Of a stretch of 5,497 nt of DNA, positions 1-5,465 are shown in pieces. The translations under genes were made by a program, and so were the position numbers. Origin of the DNA: JAYEJW01 sp034716535 (GTDB lineage: Bacteria; Pseudomonadota; Gammaproteobacteria; Chromatiales; Chromatiaceae); assembly GCA_034716535.1 (NCBI GenBank), contig JAYEJW010000609.1:1-5497 (forward strand). Reading direction: 5' to 3'. The notes beneath the pieces are model-generated. The model had not been told where the DNA came from, searched no databases, and saw only the letters and a program-made list of their open reading frames with translations. Position 1 is the stretch's first letter, and every line of letters begins with the position of its first letter.

Positions 1-395
1 GCACGCATGAACCCGTACATGACGGGGGCGATCATTAGCGATATCCGTTCCGAGTACCGTGTTGCCAGGCTCTTTGGCGTTATCTCGCCGAAGACCAGGA
101 TGAGGATGGTGAGCACTCCGACGGCGATGCCTGGGCCGATGTGCCCCAGCCATTCGGTGGCTAGGACGGTGGCCATTGCCGAGGCGGCGATGTTGACCAC
201 GTTGTTGCCGATCAGGATCGTGATCAGCATCCGCGCCGGCTTGGTCTTGAGGTAGTAGAGGGCATTCGCGCCCGGGCGGCCCTCCCGGTACAAAGCCTCC
301 GCCCGGGCAAGGGAGATGGCAACGAGTGCGGTTTCCGAACCGGAAAAGACCCCAGATAGGACGAGTAAGATCAAGAGTATGAGCAGTTCTTGCAC
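1..395 (-). CDS. DUF21/CNNM-domain membrane protein (HlyC/CorC family), 5' part only
   Basis: The first 131 codons of a gene that runs off the left edge are visible, read on the minus strand from a GTG at 395-393. The translation has a hydrophobic N-terminal helix (about residues 4-17), then SGVFSGSETALVAIS (14-28), a second hydrophobic stretch with ILIGNNVVNI (60-69), a third around GIAVGVLTILILVF (89-102), and the motif FGEITPKSLATRYSERIS (102-119). This order is characteristic of the DUF21/CNNM transmembrane domain found in front of CBS and CorC_HlyC domains. Family members are inner-membrane proteins linked to magnesium or cobalt homeostasis, often loosely called hemolysins; transport has been shown for only some. 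The CBS and CorC_HlyC parts would lie outside the window. The GTG at 395 places the first helix at the N terminus as usual; an in-frame GTG 36 bases further upstream is a less likely start. No strong Shine-Dalgarno is seen. It is divergent from the cytochrome gene. Confidence 0.9.
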   Translation of the reverse strand, partial: MQELLILLILLVLSGVFSGSETALVAISLARAEALYREGRPGANALYYLKTKPARMLITILIGNNVVNIAASAMATVLATEWLGHIGPGIAVGVLTILILVFGEITPKSLATRYSERISLMIAPVMYGFMR

Positions 396-823
396 GGATT
401 CGCGTCGCCTTGTGGCGGCACCTGGTGGCACACCAAAATGAGTGTAGCGCACCTTGAGTTGTAACGAAATTGTAATAGTCCGTAGCGGTGGACAAGAAAC
501 CGTCGGCGATACGTGGCGGGATTGATCGATGTCAGCGAGAGCGGGCTTTTCCTCGGTCCTTGACCTGTATCAAGGTCCAAAGGGGACGCTGCAGGCAGGG
601 TTGTGCGCGCGAAAGCAGAATAAGAACGCAGGTCGTCCGCATCCGCGGATCCATGCTGCCCCCGAATGAGCAAAGGCATCGCCTTGAGAGGGTTCGCCAG
701 GGTTGGAGGAGCCGGACGCTCCCGCCTCGATCTTGTCCCGTTTTCCAGTTTCGTCAAGCAAGACTTTCGCCGATCCGCCCGGGTCAGGGGAAGCCTGTCC
801 GTCATCTGGAAGAGGAGAGCGTA
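396..823. other. 428-bp divergent intergenic region and long leader of the octaheme cytochrome gene
   Basis: No convincing gene is seen here. The frame of the cytochrome gene stays open back to a GTG at 488, but that extension is Arg/Pro-rich, has no clear Shine-Dalgarno, and would bury the obvious signal peptide, so it is judged non-coding. The region holds the FNR-like palindrome (558-575), a perfect 10-bp palindrome ATCCGCGGAT (641-650), and two short hairpins: AAGGC-ATC-GCCTT (673-685) and GGAGC-CGGAC-GCTCC (708-722). A TACAAT hexamer on the minus strand (474-469) could be a -10 box for the left-hand gene, but its -35 is poor. The cytochrome Shine-Dalgarno AGGAG (813-817) ends six bases before the ATG. 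Confidence 0.6.
558..575. promoter_or_regulatory. FNR/ANR/DNR-type operator upstream of the octaheme cytochrome
   Basis: CCTTGACCTGTATCAAGG contains TTGAC-N4-ATCAA, a near-perfect match to the CRP/FNR-family consensus TTGAT-N4-ATCAA, with perfect 6-bp outer arms CCTTGA/TCAAGG. Known regulators of such sites are FNR/ANR (oxygen) and DNR/NNR (nitric oxide). The centre is at about 566.5. A modest -10-like CAGAAT (616-621) would give a start near 628 and place the site near -61.5, a class I position, but that promoter is speculative. The site could also act on the divergent gene. The motif is clear; which regulator binds cannot be told. Confidence 0.65.
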
Positions 824-2329
824 ATGAGAACCACCAGAAAAGGTCGCGTTACAGCCTTGCTGGGCAGCGCGGTCGCCGGCCTGACCCTGCTCCTGCAGGT
901 GGGGCCCGCTGACGCCGCGAGGACCAGTGGAGCGATTGGCACAGACTGGGGAAACCCGAAGGGCGAGGAGTGTGTCGACTGCCACGCGACCGAGAATCCG
1001 GGGCTGTACTGGGAGTGGAACCACAGTGCCCACGGCCAGGCCGGCGTCAACTGCCTGGACTGCCACGCGGCGCAGGAGGGTGACATCGACGGCTTTATGC
1101 ATGAGGAGGCCCTGATCTCCATTATCGTGACGCCGAAGGACTGCTCCAAGTGCCACGAGACCGAGTTCGAGGAGATGGACGGCTCTCACCACTCCAAGGC
1201 CGGTCAGATCCTGGGCTCCCTGGACAACCTCCTCGGCGAGGTGGTCGGTGGACCCGAGGCCGTGAACGCCGGCTGCCGTCAGTGCCACGGCGGCATCTTG
1301 GAGTTCATCACCGAGGGCAAGAAAAAGGGCCAGCCCAAGCCCGGAACCTGGCCCAACACGGGTATAGGCCGCGTGAACCCGGATGGCTCCCTTGGCGCCT
1401 GCACCGCCTGCCATGGCCGCCATCGCTTCTCTCGCGCCCAGGCCCGCACGCCCGACACCTGCGGAAAGTGCCACGTCGGTCCCGACCATCCCCAGATCGA
1501 GGTCTACAACGAGTCGAAGCACGGCATCATCTACCGCGCCAAGATCGACGAGATGAACATGGACTCCGACAAGTGGGTCGCCGGTGTGGATTACTCGGCC
1601 GCGCCCACGTGCGCCACCTGCCACATGAGCGCGGGTCCCGACGAGGGCAAGACCCACAACGTCGGCGAGCGCATCTCCTGGACTCTGCGTCCGCCCATCT
1701 CCAAGAAGATCAATCTGGTCAAGCTGGAGAACGGCGACGAGTTCGACGTACCTGAAGGCAAGGAGATCCCCAAGGTGGGCGACGAGGCCAAGGGCTCGAA
1801 GGTGGTCGAGGTCCTGACTTGGGAGGACCGCCGCGGCAAGATGGAGAACATCTGTTACGGCTGCCACGCCACCAGCGTGATCGAAGGCCACTATATCCAG
1901 TTCGACGGGGTGGTCGACCTCTACAACGAGAAATTCGCCAAGCCCATCGCCGCCATCATGGGTGAGTTGAAGGAAAACGGCTACATCACCGCCTCGCCCT
2001 TCGACGACCAGATCGAGTGGACCTGGTGGGAGATCTGGCACCACGAGGGTCGTCGCGCTCGCCACGGCGCCTCCATGAGCGGTCCGGACTACACCTGGTG
2101 GCACGGCATCTATGACGTGGCCAAGCACACCTACTTCAAGTTCATTCCGGAGCTGAAGGAAGTGGTCATCGAGAAAGACGGCAACGACGAGTTCGCCGTT
2201 GCGATGCTCGACAAGTACTTCAAGCCCATCGACGGCCATGCCTGGTACTTCGAGGGCATGAGCAAGGAGGCTATCGACAAGGTGCGCGCCGGCTTCGAGG
2301 CCCGTTACGGAAAGGGCGCGTTGAAGTAA
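824..2329 (+). CDS. hao: octaheme c-type cytochrome, hydroxylamine oxidoreductase (HAO) family
   Basis: A 501-residue exported cytochrome. The ATG at 824 follows AGGAG and starts a Sec signal peptide: basic MRTTRKGR, a hydrophobic core at about 10-25, and ADA before residue 32. Eight CXXCH motifs lie at C50, C77, C107, C151, C193, C213, C263 and C344, the number and layout of the HAO family. Family-typical stretches are SHHSKAGQILGSLDN (121-135), GPDHPQIEVYNESKHGI (219-235), and THNVGERISWTLRPP (277-291). In HAO the fourth haem is the catalytic P460; here that is C151-H155. Asp221-His222 match the active-site Asp-His pair, and Tyr423 in GPDYTWWHG lies 202 residues later, close to the spacing of the cross-linking tyrosine in Nitrosomonas HAO. 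There is no C-terminal membrane helix, so a soluble periplasmic protein is expected. The likely reaction is hydroxylamine oxidation to NO or nitrite; a reductive or detoxifying role is possible. Codons are strongly biased to C/G endings (AAG, GAG, GCC), suggesting high expression. No haoB or cytochrome c554 gene follows. The family call is very secure; the direction of catalysis is inferred. Confidence 0.95.
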   Translation: MRTTRKGRVTALLGSAVAGLTLLLQVGPADAARTSGAIGTDWGNPKGEECVDCHATENPGLYWEWNHSAHGQAGVNCLDCHAAQEGDIDGFMHEEALISIIVTPKDCSKCHETEFEEMDGSHHSKAGQILGSLDNLLGEVVGGPEAVNAGCRQCHGGILEFITEGKKKGQPKPGTWPNTGIGRVNPDGSLGACTACHGRHRFSRAQARTPDTCGKCHVGPDHPQIEVYNESKHGIIYRAKIDEMNMDSDKWVAGVDYSAAPTCATCHMSAGPDEGKTHNVGERISWTLRPPISKKINLVKLENGDEFDVPEGKEIPKVGDEAKGSKVVEVLTWEDRRGKMENICYGCHATSVIEGHYIQFDGVVDLYNEKFAKPIAAIMGELKENGYITASPFDDQIEWTWWEIWHHEGRRARHGASMSGPDYTWWHGIYDVAKHTYFKFIPELKEVVIEKDGNDEFAVAMLDKYFKPIDGHAWYFEGMSKEAIDKVRAGFEARYGKGALK

Positions 2330-2359
2330 AACCTGGGTCGGTAAGGAACTGACTCTCTC

Positions 2360-2400
2360 AATCCCCTGCAGCTTTGGCTGCAGGGGATTTTTCGTTTTTT
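2360..2400 (+). terminator. strong intrinsic terminator after the octaheme cytochrome gene
   Basis: Perfect 12-bp stem ATCCCCTGCAGC (2361-2372) with GCTGCAGGGGAT (2377-2388), extended by one A-T pair (2360/2389), with a TTTG loop. It is followed by TTTTTCGTTTTTT up to 2400. It lies 31 bases after the cytochrome stop codon. The T-tract ends exactly where the next gene's Shine-Dalgarno begins, so there is no room for a separate promoter between them. Confidence 0.95.
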
Positions 2401-2406
2401 GGGAGG
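2401..2406 (+). promoter_or_regulatory. Shine-Dalgarno GGGAGG that fixes the GTG start of the TPR gene
   Basis: GGGAGG lies five bases before the GTG at 2412 and supports that start over the in-frame ATG at 2424, which has no such site. The element directly abuts the T-tract of the preceding terminator, so transcripts ending at the hairpin would lack it. Confidence 0.75.
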
Positions 2407-2411
2407 TCCTT

Positions 2412-2852
2412 GTGCGAATTCGAATGCTTGTCTTTACTGCCGCGTTGTCGGCGGCCATTTCCACACCCCTTCTAGCCGGCGAAAGCGCCGCGCTGATCAG
2501 CGAAGGCGAATCCCAGCTTCGACAAGGGAAGATCGACGATGCGATCGAGACGCTGCAACAGGCCGTCGCAATGGACCCGAAATCTTCGCTGGCCTACACT
2601 CGCCTGGGTGGAGCGCAGACGCTCAAGCAGGATTACGGCGCTGCGGTCGAGAGCTTCAAGCAGGCGATCATGTTGGATGGAAAGAACGCCAACGCCTTTG
2701 TGGGCATGGCCGTCGCCTACCTTCATACCAGCCGCTACGAGCTGGCGCGCGCGGCTCTGGGAGAGGCCAAGCGGCTCGATGCGTCCAAGCAGGAAGAGGT
2801 CGATAAGCTCATCGGCTGGATCGACGAGCGTGCGGTAAGGGCGTCCCACTGA
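2412..2852 (+). CDS. exported tetratricopeptide-repeat (TPR) protein downstream of the HAO-like cytochrome
   Basis: A 146-residue protein with a GTG start supported by GGGAGG. Residues 1-22 form a signal peptide (basic MRIR, hydrophobic VFTAALSAAI, likely cut after LLA at 22); no lipobox cysteine is present. The mature part is three consecutive 34-residue TPR units at about 25-58, 59-92 and 93-126. Signature residues are A44, P56, G66, Y75, A85, Y103 and A112. A short capping helix follows (EEVDKLIGWIDERA, 128-141). TPR arrays are protein-binding scaffolds; in the periplasm they often serve cytochrome or secretion-complex assembly. It has no catalytic motif and no haem motif, and it is not HaoB, which is much larger. 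It has the same orientation as the cytochrome gene, 82 bases after that stop, but is separated from it by a strong terminator. A role in maturing, docking or stabilising the octaheme cytochrome is inference from position only. Confidence 0.88.
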   Translation: MRIRMLVFTAALSAAISTPLLAGESAALISEGESQLRQGKIDDAIETLQQAVAMDPKSSLAYTRLGGAQTLKQDYGAAVESFKQAIMLDGKNANAFVGMAVAYLHTSRYELARAALGEAKRLDASKQEEVDKLIGWIDERAVRASH

Positions 2853-2928
2853 GCAATGATGGATTCTCGAGGAGAGCGCCCCGACGGCTCCCGCGACACG
2901 CTGAACGCGGTTGAGGGAAAATTCGGCT

Positions 2929-3819
2929 TCATTCGGCGCGCCCCTCGATCAGATCCTTCTGTTTTTCCAGCTCTTCGACCAGGAAATCTCTGAAAATCCG
3001 AACCCGCGCTGTGGTTCGCAGATCGACGTGCGAGAGCACCCACAATCCCCAGCCGGCTTCGACATATCGGGCCGGGATGCGGTGCAGCAGAGGGTCCGGC
3101 TCGACCAGCACACGGGGCATCTGCGCCATCCCCAACCCTTTGCGCGCCATCTGCAGCATTACGCCCAACTCGCTGGTCCGGTAGACGCGTCGGGTCTTGG
3201 GAAAGCTCTTTTCGATCCAGGGCGGTCGGGTATGGCCGTCGCCCAACCAGGTAATGCAAGGAACGTCGCCACGATCGGGGTCGGCTTGCATGCGTTCGAG
3301 GATCGCGCGGGTGCCGTAGATGGCATAGGCGAGTTGGCCGATGCGTCTGCCGACCAGATTCGGTGGCGGCTCATCCGTAGAGCGCAGGGCGACATCGGCC
3401 TCGCGAGCAGCCAGGTCCAGCGCATCTCTCGTGGCGATGATTTCGAGATCCACGTCCGGATACTGCTGTGCAAACGCCTGTAGGGCAGGCATCACCAAAT
3501 ACTGCGAACAGACATCGGCAATAGTCACCCGCAACTTGCCGCTGAGCTCCTGACTGTCCGCAAGAACATGCCGTTCAATCGTATTGGCTTCTTCGGCCAT
3601 GTTCTCGGCCGAGGTGACAAGCCGTTCACCCACAGGCGTGATCACCCAGCCATTTCCGAAGCGGTCGAATAGCTTCTTGCCCAGGCGGTCTTCAAGCGCC
3701 GTGATGCGACGGGAAACAGTGGTTTGGTTGACATCCAGGCGCCGAGCCGCCTGGGTTACAGAACCTGACCGCACGACTTCGAGAAAATAGCGGACGTTGT
3801 CCCAATCCTGGCTATGCAT
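2929..3819 (-). CDS. LysR-type transcriptional regulator
   Basis: A complete 296-residue protein, the usual LysR length. The N-terminal winged helix-turn-helix shows YFLEVVRSGSVTQAARRL (11-28) and NQTTVSRRITALEDRLG (31-47), followed by KLFDRFGNGWVITPVGERL (49-67) and a linker helix to about 90. The effector-binding domain starts near GKLRVTIADV and has the periplasmic-binding-protein-like fold of the family, including ADVALRSTDEPPPNLVGRRI. The ATG at 3819-3817 is preceded by AAGGTG at a five-base spacing. The gene is convergent with the TPR gene (76 bp between the stop codons) and divergent from the Spy-like gene. LysR regulators commonly control a divergent neighbour and themselves, so the Spy-like gene is the first candidate target. 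The ligand cannot be deduced. The start codon lies in an ATGCAT hexamer that recurs in the palindrome just upstream, which fits autoregulation. Confidence 0.95.
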   Translation of the reverse strand: MHSQDWDNVRYFLEVVRSGSVTQAARRLDVNQTTVSRRITALEDRLGKKLFDRFGNGWVITPVGERLVTSAENMAEEANTIERHVLADSQELSGKLRVTIADVCSQYLVMPALQAFAQQYPDVDLEIIATRDALDLAAREADVALRSTDEPPPNLVGRRIGQLAYAIYGTRAILERMQADPDRGDVPCITWLGDGHTRPPWIEKSFPKTRRVYRTSELGVMLQMARKGLGMAQMPRVLVEPDPLLHRIPARYVEAGWGLWVLSHVDLRTTARVRIFRDFLVEELEKQKDLIEGRAE

Positions 3820-4180
3820 TTCTGCACCTTATGGCTGCTAAAACATGCATATGCATGCGCATTCGCAGAGCATAGCCTATGTCTCGCAGGTTCGTATACC
3901 TTGTCAATGAGTCCGTGCACCTCGTTCCGGAGTAATGCAAAATCGAGCTTCGCGCCCAACACAGGTACCCGACGGCGACAGTCAGTGACTGAAATACTTT
4001 CGCCGGGTCGAAACATCCGAGGTGGAACCGTATCTAATGAGACCGCATCTTCTATTGCACTGCGTCCCCGCTGAGGGGCAGGCATTCTCGGAACAGGACG
4101 CGCTGAGGAACGGTCGCACTCTGCTAACGCTTCGTACCTCCCGGCGCCGTCCTGTCCAGCACATTTCCAGGAGATCCGTG
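3820..4180. other. 361-bp divergent intergenic region between the LysR and Spy-like genes
   Basis: No convincing coding sequence is seen on either strand; open frames here overlap the LysR start and have no family likeness. The region carries the ATGCAT-rich palindrome (3844-3857), an 11-bp inverted repeat CATAG-C-CTATG (3871-3881), an 11-bp inverted repeat TCAGT-G-ACTGA (3982-3992), and a weak hairpin CCCC-GCTGA-GGGG (4066-4078). The Spy-like gene has AGGAGA at 4169-4174, six bases before its ATG. No good sigma-70, sigma-E or CpxR motif was recognised. Confidence 0.5.
3844..3857. promoter_or_regulatory. 14-bp perfect palindrome, candidate LysR operator
   Basis: CATGCATATGCATG is a perfect palindrome made of two adjacent ATGCAT hexamers (3845-3850, 3851-3856). 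A third ATGCAT (3814-3819) overlaps the LysR start codon, and a GCAT half-copy (3859-3862) adjoins the other side. The palindrome lies 25-38 bases upstream of the LysR ATG, suitable for autorepression. It is not a textbook T-N11-A LysR box, so the assignment is tentative. Confidence 0.4.
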
Positions 4181-4780
4181 ATGAATATCCGTTTGATCAG
4201 AACCTCTGTTTTCCTCACCGCCCTCGTCGTTGTCTCGGCCCTGGTGAGCGGAATGGCTTTCGCGCAAGCCGCCGCGGCAACCCCTGGCCCGGGTATGGGC
4301 ACCGGTATGCAGCAGCCGGGAGGGCCGGGAGGTGGCATTCCGGGTCTTAGGCAGGGCAAAGGCAAGCAAGGGGCCGGGAAGCATGGCGGTCGACATGGAG
4401 AGCATGGAAAGGGTCAGGGTGGCAAACACCTATTCGGCGAGATCTGGAATAAGACCCTTACCGACGAGCAGAAGGCACAACTCGATCAGCTCCATGTCAA
4501 TTACGCCAAGATCAAGGCGCCGCTCAAGTCAAGAGTGAAGGCCCTCCAGGTCGATCTTGCGGTACTCTCGACCGCGGCTGAGCCCGACAAGGCCGTCATC
4601 GACGCCAAGATCGCAGAGTTATTGAACCTCGAGGGCGAGATGATGGGCGCCGAGTACGGTTATATCGCCGCACAACGCCGGGTCCTCACGCCCGAGCAAC
4701 AGGTTTCCTTCGACATGGCAACGATCCATAAGGCCATGCACGGCAAGGAGGGCAAGGAAGGCCACCGCGGAAAGCACTAG
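4181..4780 (+). CDS. periplasmic Spy/CpxP-like LTxxQ protein with Gly/Lys/His-rich linker
   Basis: A 199-residue protein. The ATG at 4181 follows AGGAGA and begins a clear signal peptide (MNIRLIR, a hydrophobic core at about 9-24, AFA before Gln29). Residues 34-83 are low-complexity, rich in Gly, Pro, Lys and His (for example KHGGRHGEHGKG, 67-78). From about 84 the chain is helical with LTDEQ (93-97) and LTPEQ (169-173), the paired LTxxQ-type motifs of the Spy/CpxP/ZraP superfamily, and with MM at 154-155. The C-terminal tail is again His/Lys/Gly-rich (HGKEGKEGHRGKH, 187-199). Family members are periplasmic chaperones or stress sensors, some binding zinc or other metals. The many histidines make metal binding plausible, but there is no cysteine. 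The frame is open further upstream, but that extension lacks a signal peptide and a Shine-Dalgarno. The gene is divergent from the LysR gene, its likely regulator. The specific function is unknown. Confidence 0.85.
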   Translation: MNIRLIRTSVFLTALVVVSALVSGMAFAQAAAATPGPGMGTGMQQPGGPGGGIPGLRQGKGKQGAGKHGGRHGEHGKGQGGKHLFGEIWNKTLTDEQKAQLDQLHVNYAKIKAPLKSRVKALQVDLAVLSTAAEPDKAVIDAKIAELLNLEGEMMGAEYGYIAAQRRVLTPEQQVSFDMATIHKAMHGKEGKEGHRGKH

Positions 4781-5019
4781 TAGCGCATCCTGGCGTTTTG
4801 CTGCCAAACCCGGCCGCTGCCCGGAGAGGCGGAAGATGGACGCTGAGATGGGCCGAGCGCCGTCTGAAGGCGGACACTACCGCGGTCGGCGCGACACCCG
4901 GCAAGTCCACGTTGCCTCGTATTTTGCGAGGAGATCCATTCGCGGCTGTGGACGGTCGCGCCGTTTATGCGGATCGGCCGGGCCAATCGGCCGTTCAGGT
5001 TGCGAGCTGGGAGGTTTCC
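4781..5019. other. 239-bp region without a convincing gene
   Basis: Open frames here on the plus strand are Arg-rich, lack a good Shine-Dalgarno and resemble no known family. Visible structures are a hairpin CCTCG-TATTTTG-CGAGG (4915-4931) and a direct repeat ATCGGCCG at 4973-4980 and 4986-4993. No clear intrinsic terminator for the Spy-like gene was found. Confidence 0.45.
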
Positions 5020-5232
5020 TCAGGGTCGCGGGTTCTCATGCTCGGATTCGACGGGGCAGCTCGAAGCGGACTCGGATAGGGCCCGCCGTCCGACGAACAT
5101 CAGTCCTATGCCGACCGCGAGAAAGGCGCCCCCGGAAACCGAAACGCTCTCGATGAGGTTGAAGAGCCCAATCATCGCGAATGCAAATCCGCCAAGTAAG
5201 ATGCCGACCCGCGTGCACTTGGTGATGGTCAT
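5020..5232 (-). CDS. small two-helix membrane protein, unknown function
   Basis: A 70-residue frame with ATG at 5232-5230. It has a short basic start (MTITKCTR), a first transmembrane helix at about 9-27 (VGILLGGFAFAMIGLFNLI), a short polar turn (ESVSVS), and a second helix at about 34-48 (GGAFLAVGIGLMFVG). A positively charged RR follows, then a polar tail containing a cysteine. The alternation of hydrophobic segments and charged loops is what a real small inner-membrane protein shows, and competing frames in this stretch are Arg-rich and implausible. The Shine-Dalgarno is weak (GAGCGG, about ten bases upstream). An 11-bp inverted repeat CGCGA-A-TCGCG (5269-5279) lies 37-47 bases upstream and could be an operator. 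I do not recognise the family. It lies alone and tail-to-tail with the Spy-like gene. Confidence 0.6.
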   Translation of the reverse strand: MTITKCTRVGILLGGFAFAMIGLFNLIESVSVSGGAFLAVGIGLMFVGRRALSESASSCPVESEHENPRP

Positions 5233-5333
5233 TTTTCAATCCGCTCAAGGTCTTACCATCAGGCTACACGCGAATCGCGATGATGTGCTGTGCACCAGCC
5301 CACATTTATCTGTGCCGGAGGGGGTGGAGTCAG

Positions 5334-5363
5334 CGATCGAGGAGATTGTTGAGACCTCGATCG
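5334..5363. repeat. 9-bp perfect inverted repeat with 12-base spacer
   Basis: CGATCGAGG (5334-5342) and CCTCGATCG (5355-5363) are perfect inverted copies around AGATTGTTGAGA. No T-tract follows, so it is not a standard terminator. It could be an operator, an RNA hairpin or a small dispersed repeat. Confidence 0.6.
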
Positions 5364-5416
5364 TAGGTCCCTGTTACGTCCCATCCTGAACCAGCCCGTC
5401 TGACTTGATTCGTCCT

Positions 5417-5434
5417 GCGGTCCGCCAGGACCGC
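5417..5434 (+). terminator. hairpin GCGGTCC-GCCA-GGACCGC, possible weak terminator
   Basis: A perfect 7-bp GC-rich stem with a four-base loop, followed by only TTTCT. It is terminator-like on the plus strand, but the T-tract is short and no plus-strand gene ends nearby. It may instead be an operator or structural repeat. Confidence 0.3.
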
Positions 5435-5465
5435 TTTCTGAATCGTCCCCGGTAGAATCCGCGAC

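Noticed and set aside
488..823. In-frame N-terminal extension of the cytochrome from the GTG at 488
   Set aside because: It is Arg/Pro-rich, has no good Shine-Dalgarno, covers the FNR-like operator and would put a clear Sec signal peptide internally. The ATG at 824 has AGGAG at proper spacing.
371..2464. A 697-codon open frame on the minus strand across the cytochrome gene
   Set aside because: It is the antisense shadow of a GC-rich, strongly codon-biased gene. The plus strand encodes eight CXXCH motifs with family-typical spacing, while the minus frame has a repetitive Val/Leu/Gly/His composition and no recognisable domain.
2891..2910. CCGCG/CGCGG stem in the convergent TPR-LysR spacer as a terminator
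   Set aside because: It has only a 5-bp stem, a 10-base loop and no T-tract on either strand.
3756..4085. A 109-codon minus-strand frame overlapping the LysR start
   Set aside because: It overlaps the LysR helix-turn-helix coding region in another frame, has no Shine-Dalgarno and no family likeness.
4024..4110. GGAAC-type hexamers upstream of the Spy-like gene considered as sigma-E -35 boxes
   Set aside because: No properly spaced TCTGA-like -10 follows them.
4022..4180. N-terminal extension of the Spy-like protein upstream of 4181
   Set aside because: The ATG at 4181 has a strong Shine-Dalgarno and begins a canonical signal peptide; the upstream part has neither.
4860..4882. Short stretch around GTCTGAAGGCGGAC whose translation (RLKADTT) resembles peptides from intergenic repeats I recall in some other bacterial phyla
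   Set aside because: Only one short copy is visible here and the resemblance rests on memory; it may be chance. A genome-wide copy count would decide.
4798..5389. Several overlapping plus-strand frames in the right-hand region
   Set aside because: They are Arg-rich, mutually overlapping, lack ribosome binding sites, and partly run antisense to the more credible small membrane protein.
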